The position numbers and the translations under genes were made by a program. Of a stretch of DNA of 64,000 bases, positions 43,105-54,351 are shown piece by piece (position 1 is the first letter of the stretch; the number at the start of each line of letters is the position of its first letter). Source of the stretch: an uncultured Bacteroidia bacterium (GTDB lineage: Bacteria > Bacteroidota > Bacteroidia > NS11-12g > UBA955); assembly GCA_943788195.1 (NCBI GenBank), contig CALSPH010000001.1, forward strand, positions 123,673-187,672. Direction: 5' to 3'. The notes beneath the pieces are model-generated. The model did not search any database and had not been told where the DNA came from. It saw only the letters and a program-made list of their open reading frames with translations.

Positions 43105-43923
43105 TTAACCAAGCCCCACATCCAGGCTCATCATTACAATAAACCCAACGATAACCCCAAGTGTCGCGAAATCTGCATACTTATCGCGTTGTGTTTCCGG
43201 AATCACTTCTTCCACCACCACATAAATCATCGCACCTGCCGCAAAACTCAGGGCATAAGGCAAAATGGGTTTCATGTATATTACGGCAACAGCTCCTAAA
43301 ACTCCAGCAACTGGTTCTACAATCGCAGATAATTGCCCCCACCAAAAACTTTTAAACCGACTCACCCCTTGTCGCCTCAAAGGCACGGCTACGGCAATTC
43401 CTTCCGGGAAATTTTGAATACCAATTCCAATGGCTAAGGCAATTGCTGCTCCCATTTCGAAGTTTTCATATCCCAAAGCCACAGCTCCAAAACTTACTCC
43501 AACCGCCAAGCCCTCTGGTATATTATGCAAGGTTATGGCCATCACAAGTAAAATCGTTCGATCCCAAGATGTTTTTATTCCTTCCTTTTCTGAAAGTTTC
43601 GCATTTAAGTGAAGATGGGGTAAGATTTTATCGATACCATAAATGAATAATGCTCCAATTCCGAAACCAACCGCGGCTGGAATCCATGCCCATGCTGCTC
43701 CATACGCCTCTTCGCTCATTTCTATAGCTGGCGAAAGTAGCGACCAAAAGCTGGCGGCAATCATTACCCCTCCAGTAAAACCCAGCATAAAGTCCAACCA
43801 TTTCCGCTTTACCTCTTTAAAAACGAAAACCAAGGCAGCTCCTGCAGCTGTTAAAAGCCAGGTAAATGTAGTCGCAATGAGCGCCTGCATCACAGGATTA
43901 AGGCCGATAAACCATTCTTTCAC
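43105..43923 (-). CDS. ZIP family metal transporter (GufA-like)
   Basis: Inner-membrane divalent metal (Zn, possibly Fe or Mn) importer with eight TM helices in 272 residues. The two metal-binding motifs are HNIPEGLAVGV (TM4) and QNFPEGIAVAV (TM5); the Gln in place of His in the second is typical of the GufA subgroup. The loop after TM3 holds a short His-containing stretch (ILPHLHLNAKLSEKE). Monocistronic or with the small CPxCWG gene downstream. No Zur-like operator was recognised. Confidence 0.92.
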   Translation of the reverse strand: MKEWFIGLNPVMQALIATTFTWLLTAAGAALVFVFKEVKRKWLDFMLGFTGGVMIAASFWSLLSPAIEMSEEAYGAAWAWIPAAVGFGIGALFIYGIDKILPHLHLNAKLSEKEGIKTSWDRTILLVMAITLHNIPEGLAVGVSFGAVALGYENFEMGAAIALAIGIGIQNFPEGIAVAVPLRRQGVSRFKSFWWGQLSAIVEPVAGVLGAVAVIYMKPILPYALSFAAGAMIYVVVEEVIPETQRDKYADFATLGVIVGFIVMMSLDVGLG

Positions 43924-44052
43924 TAAGCAAAATTGCGACTAATTGTTAGATTAACAAAACTTTTTTTATAGAAACATATAACTTTTTACTGTAATTAACC
44001 GACATCCATCATTTAAATACCAATTGTCATTTTAAATAGGAAAAAAAATTGT

Positions 44053-44060
44053 TACTTTTG
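44053..44060 (+). promoter_or_regulatory. -7 box of the universal stress gene
   Basis: TACTTTTG matches TAnnTTTG and ends 5 nt before the ATG at 44066; a TTG at 44024-44026 is 26 nt upstream, too far for an ideal -33. Predicts a leaderless message. Confidence 0.35.
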
Positions 44061-44065
44061 GGTCT

Positions 44066-44867
44066 ATGTTCAAAATTCTCTTTCCAACCGATTTTTCGCA
44101 GAATGCGCGGAACACGATTGATTCTTTTTTGTGGTTGGTTTGATCCCACGAAAGTAGAGATCGTTATTTTTCATGCTATTATTCCACCCAAAAGTGTTGG
44201 GGGAGCTTTTGTAAGTATTGAAAGAGAGATGGCAAAAATTGCCCAAGAGGAAATGAATAAGGAGATTGATCGTCTTAAAAGTAAATTCTCACATCAAATT
44301 GAAGGATTATGCCGTGCCGGCTTCTTGCAAGACTGTCTGGATATTGCAATCCGAAAAATGGATGCAGATATAACCATCATGTGTTCGAAGGGAGAAAGTG
44401 ATGTAGAATCTAAAATATTTGGATCGAATGCAGAGCATTGCTTGCGTAGAGCAAGTTACCCTATTTTTGTAAGTCCTACTGCGCTTCCAGACCGAATGGA
44501 ACATTTGATATATGCCACGGAAGATGGGTATCTGCAAGGCAGAACGTTTTTAACCGCTTTCTTTGAAGTACTTGGGGCAGAAAACTTAACCCTCGATAAA
44601 CTGCGTATTGTTTCTAATTCAGCAGATTTGGAAAAAACATACCGCGCAGAAGAGTTTTTAGGTAAAGAGTTAAAACTGCATTTACATGAAGATAAAAGTG
44701 CCATAGACGGCATAGATTATTGGTTAGAGCTAAACCAACAAATGGATGCGATTATACTGAATTCGCATCACAAAAAATGGTATGACTATTTGTTAAATAA
44801 TAGTACCACAAAGAAACTAGCTGCAGCTATTAAATTACCCATTTTAAGTTTACCCAACTTGAAATAA
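44066..44867 (+). CDS. Universal stress protein (tandem Usp), frameshift near the N-terminus
   Basis: Two Usp-like alpha/beta domains, the second degenerate. The true start is ATG 44066, reading MFKILFPTDFSQNARNTIDSFLWLV before a premature TGA; the intact downstream part is in the ORF track's 44049 frame (VEIVIFHAIIPP, then SKGESDVESKIFGSNAEHCL, with the nucleotide-loop-like GSN). Removing one T in GGTTTGATCC near 44140 joins them. The ORF-track N-terminus (MLLLGLCSKF...) is out of frame and not real. Usp proteins bind ATP or other ligands during stress; the specific role is unknown. It ends at a strong hairpin shared with atpC. Confidence 0.8.
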
Positions 44868-44917
44868 TAAATAACTCTTTCAAATCACTTATAAGTCACA
44901 TTGTTGATTTACATAAA

Positions 44918-44951
44918 AAAGGCCCCAATCGCAAATGCAATTGGGGCCTTT
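44918..44951. terminator. Bidirectional terminator between usp and atpC
   Basis: A 12-bp stem AAAGGCCCCAAT/ATTGGGGCCTTT with a ten-base loop between convergent genes; A-tract on one side and T-tract on the other allow termination in both directions. Confidence 0.9.
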
Positions 44952-44967
44952 ATATATGGGTATAATT

Positions 44968-45201
44968 TTAGGCTAATATAATCGCCTTGTTATTTACAAT
45001 TTCGAGAATACCCCCTTTAATCTGAAAGCTATGGTTCTGATTATCCTTTCCTTCAATTCTAACTTCGCCTTCTTTCAATGAACTTACCATTGCAGCGTGT
45101 AAATTAAGCAATTGAAAACGACCATTGATACCAGGTAAACTTACTGAGATTGCCTCATCATTAAATAAGACTTCGTCTGGAGTTAATAATTCTACTTGCA
45201 T
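44968..45201 (-). CDS. atpC: ATP synthase F1 subunit epsilon (N-terminal domain only)
   Basis: Part of the F1 central stalk. The 77 residues correspond to the beta-sandwich domain (MQVELLTPDEVLFND, INGRFQLLNLHAAMVSSL, ending IVNNKAIILA). The C-terminal helical hairpin that inhibits ATP hydrolysis in E. coli is absent, which is usual in Bacteroidota. It follows atpD by 4 bp on the same strand. Confidence 0.93.
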   Translation of the reverse strand: MQVELLTPDEVLFNDEAISVSLPGINGRFQLLNLHAAMVSSLKEGEVRIEGKDNQNHSFQIKGGILEIVNNKAIILA

Positions 45202-45205
45202 GCTT

Positions 45206-46772
<1,567 letters not shown>

Positions 46773-46944
46773 GTGTTTTTTAAAATAAAATCAAGAATTA
46801 TATCTGCTCTCCAAAATGACTCATTTGAAACCAGAAATAATAAGCTATATTTCATTGAATTGTCATACCATTAAGCCTGAAATATCAACTCTTGGAATTC
46901 CATAAATAATTTGCGTACTTTGGGCTTGTTAAAATAAAAAATAT

Positions 46945-47457
46945 ATGACAATTCAAATGACTAAAAAAATGCTTAACAAGTATTTGATGCTTGCGATTAG
47001 CGGAATGCTTGTTTTAGGCTTTAGTGGCTGTAAAAAAGAAACCACTGATGATGATGATGCCTCTACAGGAGGAAGTGGCGCAACGGTAGAATCTGATTAC
47101 ATCCAAAATGGTTCTAGCAAGGTTGAATTCACAGACCCTACCATTGGCACATATTCTAAAAATGTACAAGGCGAAGATAATTATGCATGGACAGGCAATG
47201 CACCTGGAAATCAATATTCCTTAACGTTAAATCAAGCAATTGCTAGAAAAGAGGGATCAGTAGTTGCCTCTGGCTGGAGTGGTTCAATGATTTGGGGAAA
47301 CACCAACATGGCTTTATCAGGAACTTACACGCTTTCTAAGGATGCCAACGGTAAATGGGTATCTACCTTTATTGGACAGGGTTCCGAAAGTGTCGGAACA
47401 GGTGGAGCTACAACTGTATACCCTGGTATCGCGTTTAAAGTAACTTGGCCTCAATAA
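46945..47457 (+). CDS. Secreted lipoprotein of unknown function
   Basis: A lipoprotein signal (LVLGFSGCKKE, Cys ~29) is followed by an Asp/Ser/Gly linker (DDDDASTGGSG) and a ~120-residue beta-rich domain with Gly/Trp/Ser-rich strands (SGWSGSMIWGNTNMALSG, GKWVSTFIGQGSES). I recognise no family. Starts at 46945 or at the ATG four codons later are both possible. It stands alone, followed by a strong hairpin shared with fcl. Confidence 0.6.
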   Translation: MTIQMTKKMLNKYLMLAISGMLVLGFSGCKKETTDDDDASTGGSGATVESDYIQNGSSKVEFTDPTIGTYSKNVQGEDNYAWTGNAPGNQYSLTLNQAIARKEGSVVASGWSGSMIWGNTNMALSGTYTLSKDANGKWVSTFIGQGSESVGTGGATTVYPGIAFKVTWPQ

Positions 47458-47474
47458 TTAATTTTCAACTAATA

Positions 47475-47510
47475 AAAAAAGCGGCTTGGGAATTCCCAAG
47501 CCGCTTTTTT
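47475..47510. terminator. Bidirectional terminator between lipoprotein gene and fcl
   Basis: A perfect palindrome of two 18-base arms (AAAAAAGCGGCTTGGGAA and its complement) lies between convergent genes, with poly-A on the left and poly-T on the right. Confidence 0.92.
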
Positions 47511-47524
47511 TGTGCCTTCTTTAT

Positions 47525-48451
47525 TTATATTTTAGATAAAAAATCTTGATACGCCATTTGAATGCCTTCTTCCAAAGAAATCTTTGGCTTCCAACCCAGA
47601 GCCATTAATTTGGCACTGTCCATCAATTTCTTTGGGGTTCCATTCGGCTTGTTGGTATCAAATCCCAACACCCCTTCAAAACCAACCACTTTAGCAATTG
47701 TACGCGCCAAATCTGCGATGCTAATATCTGAACCATACCCAACATTTAAAAATTGGGGGTCACTATACTGTTTCATCATTAATACCAGTGCCTCTGCCAA
47801 ATCATCACTATATAAAAACTCTCTTAAAGGTGAGCCATCACCCCAGATGATAACTTCTTTAGCCCCACTTTCCTTTGCCTCATGAAATCTGCGGATCAGG
47901 GCAGGAAGCACATGGCTATCTGTTGGATGGTAATTATCATTAGGACCAAATAAATTGGTAGGCATTGCACTAATAAAGCAATCATTATACTGGGCCTGAT
48001 ATGCCTCGCACATTTTTATTCCAGCTATTTTTGCAATGGCATAAGGTTCATTGGTAGGTTCAAGTGTGCCCGTTAAAAGGTACTCTTCTTTAAGCGGTTG
48101 AGGAGCCATTTTGGGGTAAATACAAGAGCTGCCTAAAAACAACAATTTCTTCACTCCAATTACATGAGCTGAATGTATGACGTTCTGCGCAATTGCCAAA
48201 TTCTCATATAAAAAATCCGCCCGATATGTATTGTTGGCTTGAATTCCGCCCACTTTAGCTGCAGCTAAAAAGATATACGCTGGTTTTTCTTTTTGATAAA
48301 AAGATAAAGTGGCTGCCTGATTACGCAAATCCAACTCCGCAGAAGTTCTTAGTAATAAATTGTTGTAGCCATGTTTTTTAAGGCATCGTACAATAGCAGA
48401 ACCTGCTAGTCCTCTATGCCCAGCAACATGAATTTTTGCTGATTTATCCAT
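47525..48451 (-). CDS. fcl: GDP-L-fucose synthase
   Basis: Short-chain dehydrogenase that epimerises and reduces GDP-4-keto-6-deoxymannose to GDP-L-fucose with NADPH. Rossmann motif [17 protein letters not shown] (residues ~8-24), the segment [17 protein letters not shown] and the catalytic YxxxK in [10 protein letters not shown] are present; length 308 is standard. Its start shares a base with the gmd stop, so the two are translationally coupled. The product feeds fucosylated surface polysaccharide or LPS; the downstream transferases are not in the window. Confidence 0.96.
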   Translation of the reverse strand: MDKSAKIHVAGHRGLAGSAIVRCLKKHGYNNLLLRTSAELDLRNQAATLSFYQKEKPAYIFLAAAKVGGIQANNTYRADFLYENLAIAQNVIHSAHVIGVKKLLFLGSSCIYPKMAPQPLKEEYLLTGTLEPTNEPYAIAKIAGIKMCEAYQAQYNDCFISAMPTNLFGPNDNYHPTDSHVLPALIRRFHEAKESGAKEVIIWGDGSPLREFLYSDDLAEALVLMMKQYSDPQFLNVGYGSDISIADLARTIAKVVGFEGVLGFDTNKPNGTPKKLMDSAKLMALGWKPKISLEEGIQMAYQDFLSKI

Positions 48452-49581
48452 TATTCGTAATAATTGTTAATGGTATAGCCTCCCGCTTTAATATGAAGTT
48501 CTTTTAACACCTCTTTGACATCGGAATTCACCATTTCTATACACATTTCTTCAACGGTATACTTTGGCTCCCAACCCATCATTTCTTTCGCCTTGCTGCT
48601 ATCACCAATGAGTAATTCAACTTCCGTAGGTCGGTAATACCTTTTATCTATTTTAATTACAACATCTCCTTCTACGCAGACATGTTCTGTTCCTTCGGGC
48701 AATTTACTTGAATCTAATTTTGCCACCGTGGCAATTTCATGCTCTCCTGAACCTTCAAATTTTAATTCGATCCCAATTTCATTGAACGCCAATGTTGCAA
48801 ATTTTCGAATGGTAATGGTTCGGTTTGTAGCCAAAACGAAATCTTCGGGTTTATCTTGTTGTAGCATGAGATACATCCCCTCTACATAATCTTTGGCATG
48901 ACCCCAGTCTCTTTGTGCATCTAAATTTCCTAGGTTCACTTCACTTTGTAATCCCAAAGCAATCCGTGCAGCTGCACGGGTAATTTTTCGTGTAACAAAA
49001 GTTTCTCCACGAATAGGCGACTCATGGTTAAACAATATCCCGTTGCAAGCATACATGTTATAAGCTTCTCTGTAGTTTACGGTTATCCAATAGGCATAAA
49101 GCTTAGCAACTCCATATGGAGACCTAGGGTAAAATGGTGTAGTTTCCTTTTGAGGCACTTCCTGTACTTTTCCAAACATCTCTGAAGTACTGGCCTGATA
49201 AAACCTTGTTTTCTCTGCCAATCCACAAATTCTAATCGCTTCGAGCAAGCGTAGTGTTCCAACTGCATCTGCATTAGCTGTGTATTCAGGAGTTTCAAAA
49301 CTCACTTGTACGTGACTTTGAGCAGCTAAGTTGTAAATTTCATCCGGCTCCAATTGTTTTACCAGATTTACCAAATTTGTACTGTCCGTCAAATCACCAT
49401 AATGCAAAAAGAACCGAGTGCCTTCTTGATGTGGATCCTTGTATAAATGGTCAATTCGCTTTGTATTAAAGGATGAACTTCTACGTTTTAAACCATGGAC
49501 TTCATATCCCTTTTTTAATAGAAACTCAGCTAAGTAGGCTCCATCCTGTCCTGTAATGCCTGTAATTAATGCTTTCTTCAT
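48451..49581 (-). CDS. gmd: GDP-mannose 4,6-dehydratase
   Basis: Converts GDP-D-mannose to GDP-4-keto-6-deoxy-D-mannose, first step of GDP-fucose synthesis. NADP motif [40 protein letters not shown], and [12 protein letters not shown] (catalytic YxxxK) are all present; length 376 is typical. It leads the gmd-fcl pair. A TACTTTTG on the minus strand (49643-49650) lies 61 nt upstream; no clear -33. Confidence 0.96.
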   Translation of the reverse strand: MKKALITGITGQDGAYLAEFLLKKGYEVHGLKRRSSSFNTKRIDHLYKDPHQEGTRFFLHYGDLTDSTNLVNLVKQLEPDEIYNLAAQSHVQVSFETPEYTANADAVGTLRLLEAIRICGLAEKTRFYQASTSEMFGKVQEVPQKETTPFYPRSPYGVAKLYAYWITVNYREAYNMYACNGILFNHESPIRGETFVTRKITRAAARIALGLQSEVNLGNLDAQRDWGHAKDYVEGMYLMLQQDKPEDFVLATNRTITIRKFATLAFNEIGIELKFEGSGEHEIATVAKLDSSKLPEGTEHVCVEGDVVIKIDKRYYRPTEVELLIGDSSKAKEMMGWEPKYTVEEMCIEMVNSDVKEVLKELHIKAGGYTINNYYE

Positions 49582-49650
49582 TGTTTTTATCGCTTAAATT
49601 AAATTCGATTTTTAGAAAAAAGGACTTAATTTGCTGCGTCTGCAAAAGTA

Positions 49651-50895
49651 ATGATTTTAGTTATATCGTCCCACATTACTAACCGTTTTGAGTATGTTCT
49701 TGATTTCATCAAGGATTGCTATCCTGAATTGAACTTTCAAATTGCGAATTCAATTGATGATATCGATATGAAAGACGAAGATATCGTGATTGAATATAAC
49801 CCTTCACAAACCGTTAAGAAATCGATCTTTTTTGAACCCTGTGGATTGCTTGAATCCACAGAAATAAAGGTCATTGACTCAACATGGGACGCGGCTATAC
49901 AGGTTCCCAAAGCATTTGTCAATTCCTCCATGATGGGATACGATGTATTTGCAAGTATCTTTTTTCAACTCACTCGTTATGAAGAATACATTGTTTCTGA
50001 GTTGGATACATTTGGAAGATTCGACAGTGCAAAAGCAATTCATGTGCAAGCCAATAAAGAATTAGACCCATTGGTTGATTTACAGGTTCAGGAATTTCTA
50101 AAATTAATCGCAAAACAGCACCCTTCATTTACTTATTCTACTCCAAAAGGGAGCACAAAAGCCACCATGGATATAGATATTGCCTATGACTATTTGGGTC
50201 GAAGTTTTCTGAGAGGTATGGGTGCATTTGCAAAAAATATCTTCAACCCAAGGAAACTTGCGGAACGCATTGCAGTACTTCTTAGGCTAAAAAAAGATCC
50301 TGCATACATTTTTAATGATCTAATTGATTTAGACATTCGCTATTTTATTCATGTAGGGGATTATGGCCCACTGGATAAAAGTTGTGGGCTTTCAAGAAAG
50401 GAGTATCAAGCATTTTTACAAGCGCTTACAACAGAAAATATTGGACTACATCCATCCTTTCAATCCCATTTAAATTTGGATGAATTGCTCTTTGAGATGG
50501 AACAGTTGGAAACGATTGCAGATCAAAACATCAGTCAATCACGGCAACACTTCATTAAAATGATATTACCCGACACGTATGAATTATTGTTGCAAATTGG
50601 GATTCAAAAGGATTATAGCATGGGATGGCCAGACCGACCAGGTTATAGAGCAGGCACAACGCATCCGCATTACTTTTTTAATTTGAAAACAAACCAACAA
50701 ACCGAACTTCAAGTGGTGCCTTTTTGTTGGATGGATACCCATTTTCTGTTTGGGAATACTTCTCATGATATGCAAAAATTATTCGGGCAATTTCAAAAAC
50801 AACACATGGAATTGGGCGGAAGCTTTCGCCCTATTTTTCACAATAATCACTTTAAAGACCATCCCATCCTTTGGGAGTTAATTCGAAAATTTTGA
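49651..50895 (+). CDS. Polysaccharide deacetylase family protein (DUF7033 N-terminal)
   Basis: Probable carbohydrate deacetylase. The N-terminal ~150 residues resemble DUF7033; the rest is a NodB-like barrel. Motif 1 reads TMDIDIAYDYLG (metal-binding Asp pair), motif 2 IGLHPSFQSH (HPS), and the later strands carry SRQHFIKMILPDTYELL, GWPDRPGYRAGTTHPH and PFCWMDTHF. The first Asp-Asp and HPS His are candidate metal ligands. Likely acts on cell-surface polysaccharide. It overlaps the following GNAT-like gene. Divergent from gmd, with start codons 69 bp apart. Confidence 0.8.
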   Translation: MILVISSHITNRFEYVLDFIKDCYPELNFQIANSIDDIDMKDEDIVIEYNPSQTVKKSIFFEPCGLLESTEIKVIDSTWDAAIQVPKAFVNSSMMGYDVFASIFFQLTRYEEYIVSELDTFGRFDSAKAIHVQANKELDPLVDLQVQEFLKLIAKQHPSFTYSTPKGSTKATMDIDIAYDYLGRSFLRGMGAFAKNIFNPRKLAERIAVLLRLKKDPAYIFNDLIDLDIRYFIHVGDYGPLDKSCGLSRKEYQAFLQALTTENIGLHPSFQSHLNLDELLFEMEQLETIADQNISQSRQHFIKMILPDTYELLLQIGIQKDYSMGWPDRPGYRAGTTHPHYFFNLKTNQQTELQVVPFCWMDTHFLFGNTSHDMQKLFGQFQKQHMELGGSFRPIFHNNHFKDHPILWELIRKF

Positions 50896-51755
50896 TTCAA
50901 TTTTTAGATCATACAGAAATAGATAAGAACTGGTGGGATCAGGAAATAGGTCAATGCACCAACCCGCTGATCTATGCAAAGTCTTGGTATTTGGATGCGG
51001 TAAGTCCAGGATGGGGTGCTGCTCTCATTGAGAAAAATAAAGGATTTGTACCATTGACCACCAAACGTTACTTTGGACTAATCCCCGTATGGCTACAACC
51101 CTTGTTTTGCCAACAATTGGGACTCTTTTTAAAACCGGGTTTCAAATTGGAAGCCTCTGCACTCATTGCCATAACAAAACCTTTTTTCAAAACGCAATTT
51201 CATCAAAACGCAGGGTTTCATATCAAGGGTGCCAAACAAAAAGTAAACTACATTCTAAACCTCAATAAGAGTTATGATGAATTGAAGAAAGCGTATTCAA
51301 AAGACGCGCTAAAAAACTTAAAAAAATACACCGACTTTTCGATCTTACAACCCGAATTTACAGAAGACCAATTCCATACCCTTCTTTCATCCTACTTATC
51401 CCAATATGGAGCAGTAGAAAAATTCAATTCCAAAAAAACCAAGCTATTAAAACGATTGCTTTTTGCAGCAAAAGCACATGATTCGCTTCTCTACTTTGAA
51501 TTAAAGGACTCAAAGGCTAAATTATTATTTACTGCTGCAATCCTAAAAGATGAAAAGCGAATCTATTATTTATTTGCTGCGCCAACTCCACTCGGCAGAT
51601 CATATAGTATAACCCATCATTTTATTGATTACCTCATTAAAGCATATGCAGGAAAAACCCTTCATTTAGATTTTGAAGGATCTATGATTCCAAGTGTAGC
51701 CTCTTTCTATAGAAAATGGGGCGTACAGGAGGAGCATTATTCCGTTTTCCCATAA
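50892..51755 (+). CDS. GNAT/FemAB-like transferase coupled to the deacetylase
   Basis: The best start is TTG at 50892, overlapping the deacetylase stop (TTGA); the ORF-track start (TTG 50871) adds seven residues. The 287-residue product has a GNAT-like fold. The recognisable C-terminal half reads INYILNLNKSYDELK-type strand and helix, SLLYFELKDSKAKLLFTAAIL, RIYYLFAAPTPLGRSYS and LHLDFEGSMIPSVASFYRKWG. These motifs resemble Bacteroidota GNAT/FemAB-type proteins that modify envelope polymers. The stop-start coupling with a deacetylase suggests both act on the same glycan, perhaps removing one acyl group and adding another group. Substrate unknown. Confidence 0.65.
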   Translation: MIQFLDHTEIDKNWWDQEIGQCTNPLIYAKSWYLDAVSPGWGAALIEKNKGFVPLTTKRYFGLIPVWLQPLFCQQLGLFLKPGFKLEASALIAITKPFFKTQFHQNAGFHIKGAKQKVNYILNLNKSYDELKKAYSKDALKNLKKYTDFSILQPEFTEDQFHTLLSSYLSQYGAVEKFNSKKTKLLKRLLFAAKAHDSLLYFELKDSKAKLLFTAAILKDEKRIYYLFAAPTPLGRSYSITHHFIDYLIKAYAGKTLHLDFEGSMIPSVASFYRKWGVQEEHYSVFP

Positions 51756-52064
51756 GGTTTAGACAACTTGATACAATAAACTGGGGCTTTTATGCATGTT
51801 TGAAAGGCCATTTCAAAGCGGCCCAACCATTTTTACCCCTTAGCGAATTTTTTAAAAATGAAGCCTGCAGAAACGCACTATATCTGAATAGATTTGTCTC
51901 ACAGTGTTAACTTCCTGAACAAAATTAAGAGCAAACGGATGGATGATTTGAAGCTGTTAACACTCAAGTGAAATAACCCAGTTTTGGGAATAGCTTAAAT
52001 TCGCTATGGTTTGTTTTCAACTTTTTACCCTATATTTAATGAAACAACTAAATTATTATAAACT
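51756..52064. other. 309-bp intergenic region before the fibre-protein gene
   Basis: No supported gene; the listed ORF 51716-51910 overlaps the GNAT-like gene's end in another frame and shows no protein features. It includes the candidate promoter 52010-52038. Otherwise AT-rich with no repeat. Confidence 0.5.
52010..52038 (+). promoter_or_regulatory. Candidate promoter of the fibre protein gene
   Basis: TTTG (52010-52013), 17 bp, then TATATTTA (52031-52038), one base off the TAnnTTTG consensus. Predicted leader about 20-25 nt. Confidence 0.35.
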
Positions 52065-54346
52065 ATGAACAAATTTTTACTCACAGTTGTGGCTTGCTTT
52101 ATGGCGGCTGCAACTTTTGCCCAAGCGCCTGCATCTTTTAATTTTCAGGCCGTTGCTAGAGATGCTTCCGGAGCTATTATTCCGACCAAAGCGATTTCAT
52201 TCCGAATCTCTATTCTACAAAACTCTTCTACTGGTACCATGGTGTATCAGGAAACGCACACCGCAAACACCAACCAGTATGGATTGGTAAATTTAAGTAT
52301 TGGATCAGGCAATGTAGCATCTGGAACCTTTAGCACTATCAATTGGGGTGCCGACAAATACTTTCTGAAAATAGATATGGATCCCAATGGAGGTTCATCC
52401 TACACGGACATGGGAACCCAACAATTGGTTTCTGTGCCTTACGCACTCAATGCAGAAACTGCTAAGACGGTGACCAATTCAGATAACGATACCACTAATG
52501 AAATTCAAATGATTAGTAAAACAGGTGCAAGCATTACCTTAAGCAAGACGGGTGGTAACATCACTTTGTTAGATGATGATGCGACCAATGAGATTCAAAC
52601 ACTATCCATATCAGGCACAAATGTAACCTTAAGTCAATCTGGGGGAACCGTTTCTATTGCAGATAATGATAACAACTCCAGTAATGAGATCCAGTCTATT
52701 ACTAAAAGTGGCTTGAATGTAACCTTAAGTAATGGGGGTGGTTCTGTTTCCGTGGCGGATAATGATAACAGCACCTCAAATGAGTTGCAACAAATATCTG
52801 TGGTTGGAACTAACCTTTCATTGAATAAAACAGGAGGTACGGTTCCCATCAATACCTTAAACCATTGGAATAAAACCGGTGCAAACTTGAATTATAATGT
52901 TGCCAATGCCCAAGTGGGAATTGGTATTGCAACTCCAGCCAATGTTCTGCATGTGCAAAGTTCTAAATCAGATACAGCCTTAGTCCATTTTAGAAATACC
53001 AGTACTAGCATAGCACGTGGAACAACAACCTTGAAAGCGGAAGGAGCTAATAACTCTTATGGTTATCTTGGGGTTACTTCCAGAGATGGAATGGATGGTA
53101 ATGCATTGATTAAATTTCCAGGAGGAACTAGTGGAAGAGAAGTGGGTGTGCTTGGAGTTTCAACTGGAAACTCATCAACCGATAATGTGGGTGTAATGGG
53201 TTTAACCAACGGAGGTTGGCCTGGGTACTTTAAAAATACAGGAAATGGAAACCAAGTTTCTATTGGAACAACCACGTATGGTTTGTCAATTGATACAGGA
53301 CATTAAATGTACAAGGCAACTCATTTACGCGAGGTAATGCAGATGTTTTTGGTACCATAAGAGCTGCTGCTAGGATTGAACATCTAGGAGATAATAATAC
53401 CTATATGAACTTTACAGATGACCAAATTAATTTTTATGCAGGTGGAAATAATTTATTGAAAATGGTTGAAGGAGCAACAAATGATTATATTGACTTGGCA
53501 ACAGCAAGTGGTAGTTATGTAGGAGTGGGTGGTTCTAACTCTTCGATAAAGTTTTATGTTTACTCATTAGCTGCCAATAATAAGACTTATGGTTCATACA
53601 CTTATAATCAAAGAAACAATACTAACTTGGATGTATATGGAACTTATAACCGAGCAGATGCTTCAGGTGCGTATTACCCAAATGTATATGGTTCATACAA
53701 TTATGGGTATAATTCTGCTACAAGCACAGCAAGTACCAAATGGACTTATGGTAGTTGGAATCAATCATATATAACCAGCACTAATGGTCTTAGCAGAAGT
53801 TATGGCCTTTACTCTGCACATATCGGGACAAGTGCAGATCTTTCATATGCAGGTTTTTTCAGTGGACGGGTTTATAGTACAGTCGGTTATACTACTTCAG
53901 ACCAAAAGCTAAAAAAGAATATTAATACGTTGAATTCATCTTTGGATAAAATTATGCTATTACCGGTTAAGACATATGATTTTAGAACAACTGAATATGC
54001 ACATATGAACCTTCCCGATGGCAACCACGTTGGAATTATGGCGCAAGATCTGGAGAAAACATATCCTGAATTAGTTTCACAAGCAGCACAACCGCCATTG
54101 GATAGTGCAACGCAAGCAATGATGGTAGAAGCAGGGCAAGTTGTGCCAGAGAAAGCTAAGGATGAAGTAGTTTTTAAAGCGGTAAACTACACGGGCCTAG
54201 TACCCCATTTAGTAAAAGCTACGCAAGAACAACAAGTTATTATTGAGCAACAAAAGAAAGATATGGAAGCCTTGAAATTGCAATTGGCTGCACAGCACAA
54301 ATTATTGCTAGAATTGCAAGCACAAATGGCTAAAACTAAAAACTAA
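52065..54346 (+). CDS. Surface fibre-like protein with S74 intramolecular chaperone domain (frameshift near 53300)
   Basis: Two ORFs (52065-53306 and 53405-54346) join into one ~760-residue secreted protein. Signal peptide ends FMAAATFAQ. A ~120-residue N-terminal domain (FNFQAVARDASGAII) is common to Bacteroidota fibre proteins. Four tandem ~35-residue beta repeats follow, then Gly-rich fibre segments. The C-terminus has an S74 peptidase/chaperone domain (TTSDQKLKKNINTL, VGIMAQDLEKTYPELV) with Ser of SDxxLK kept, and a coiled coil. The frame change near 53300 is a missing base (or two extra), unlike the +1 shifts elsewhere; the bridge reads LNVQGNSFTRGNADVFGT. S74 domains release themselves by autoproteolysis after trimer folding in phage fibres. 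Confidence 0.8.
52481..52846 (+). repeat. Four tandem ~35-residue coding repeats in the fibre protein
   Basis: Units share the pattern DND..TNEIQxISxxGxxVTLSxxGGxVS. They are seen as SDNDTTNEIQ, DDDATNEIQ, DNDNNSSNEIQ and DNDNSTSNELQ, each followed by a TLS/GG strand. The DNA repeats are diverged, so the array is old rather than slipping freely. Confidence 0.8.
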
Positions 54347-54351
54347 GCCCT

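Noticed and set aside
51716-51910. 64-aa ORF after the GNAT-like gene
   Set aside because: Begins inside that gene in another frame and shows no protein features.
52065-54346. Prophage tail fibre
   Set aside because: An S74 domain is present, but no structural, lysis or integrase gene is nearby, and a T9SS gene follows. Bacterial surface protein is more likely.
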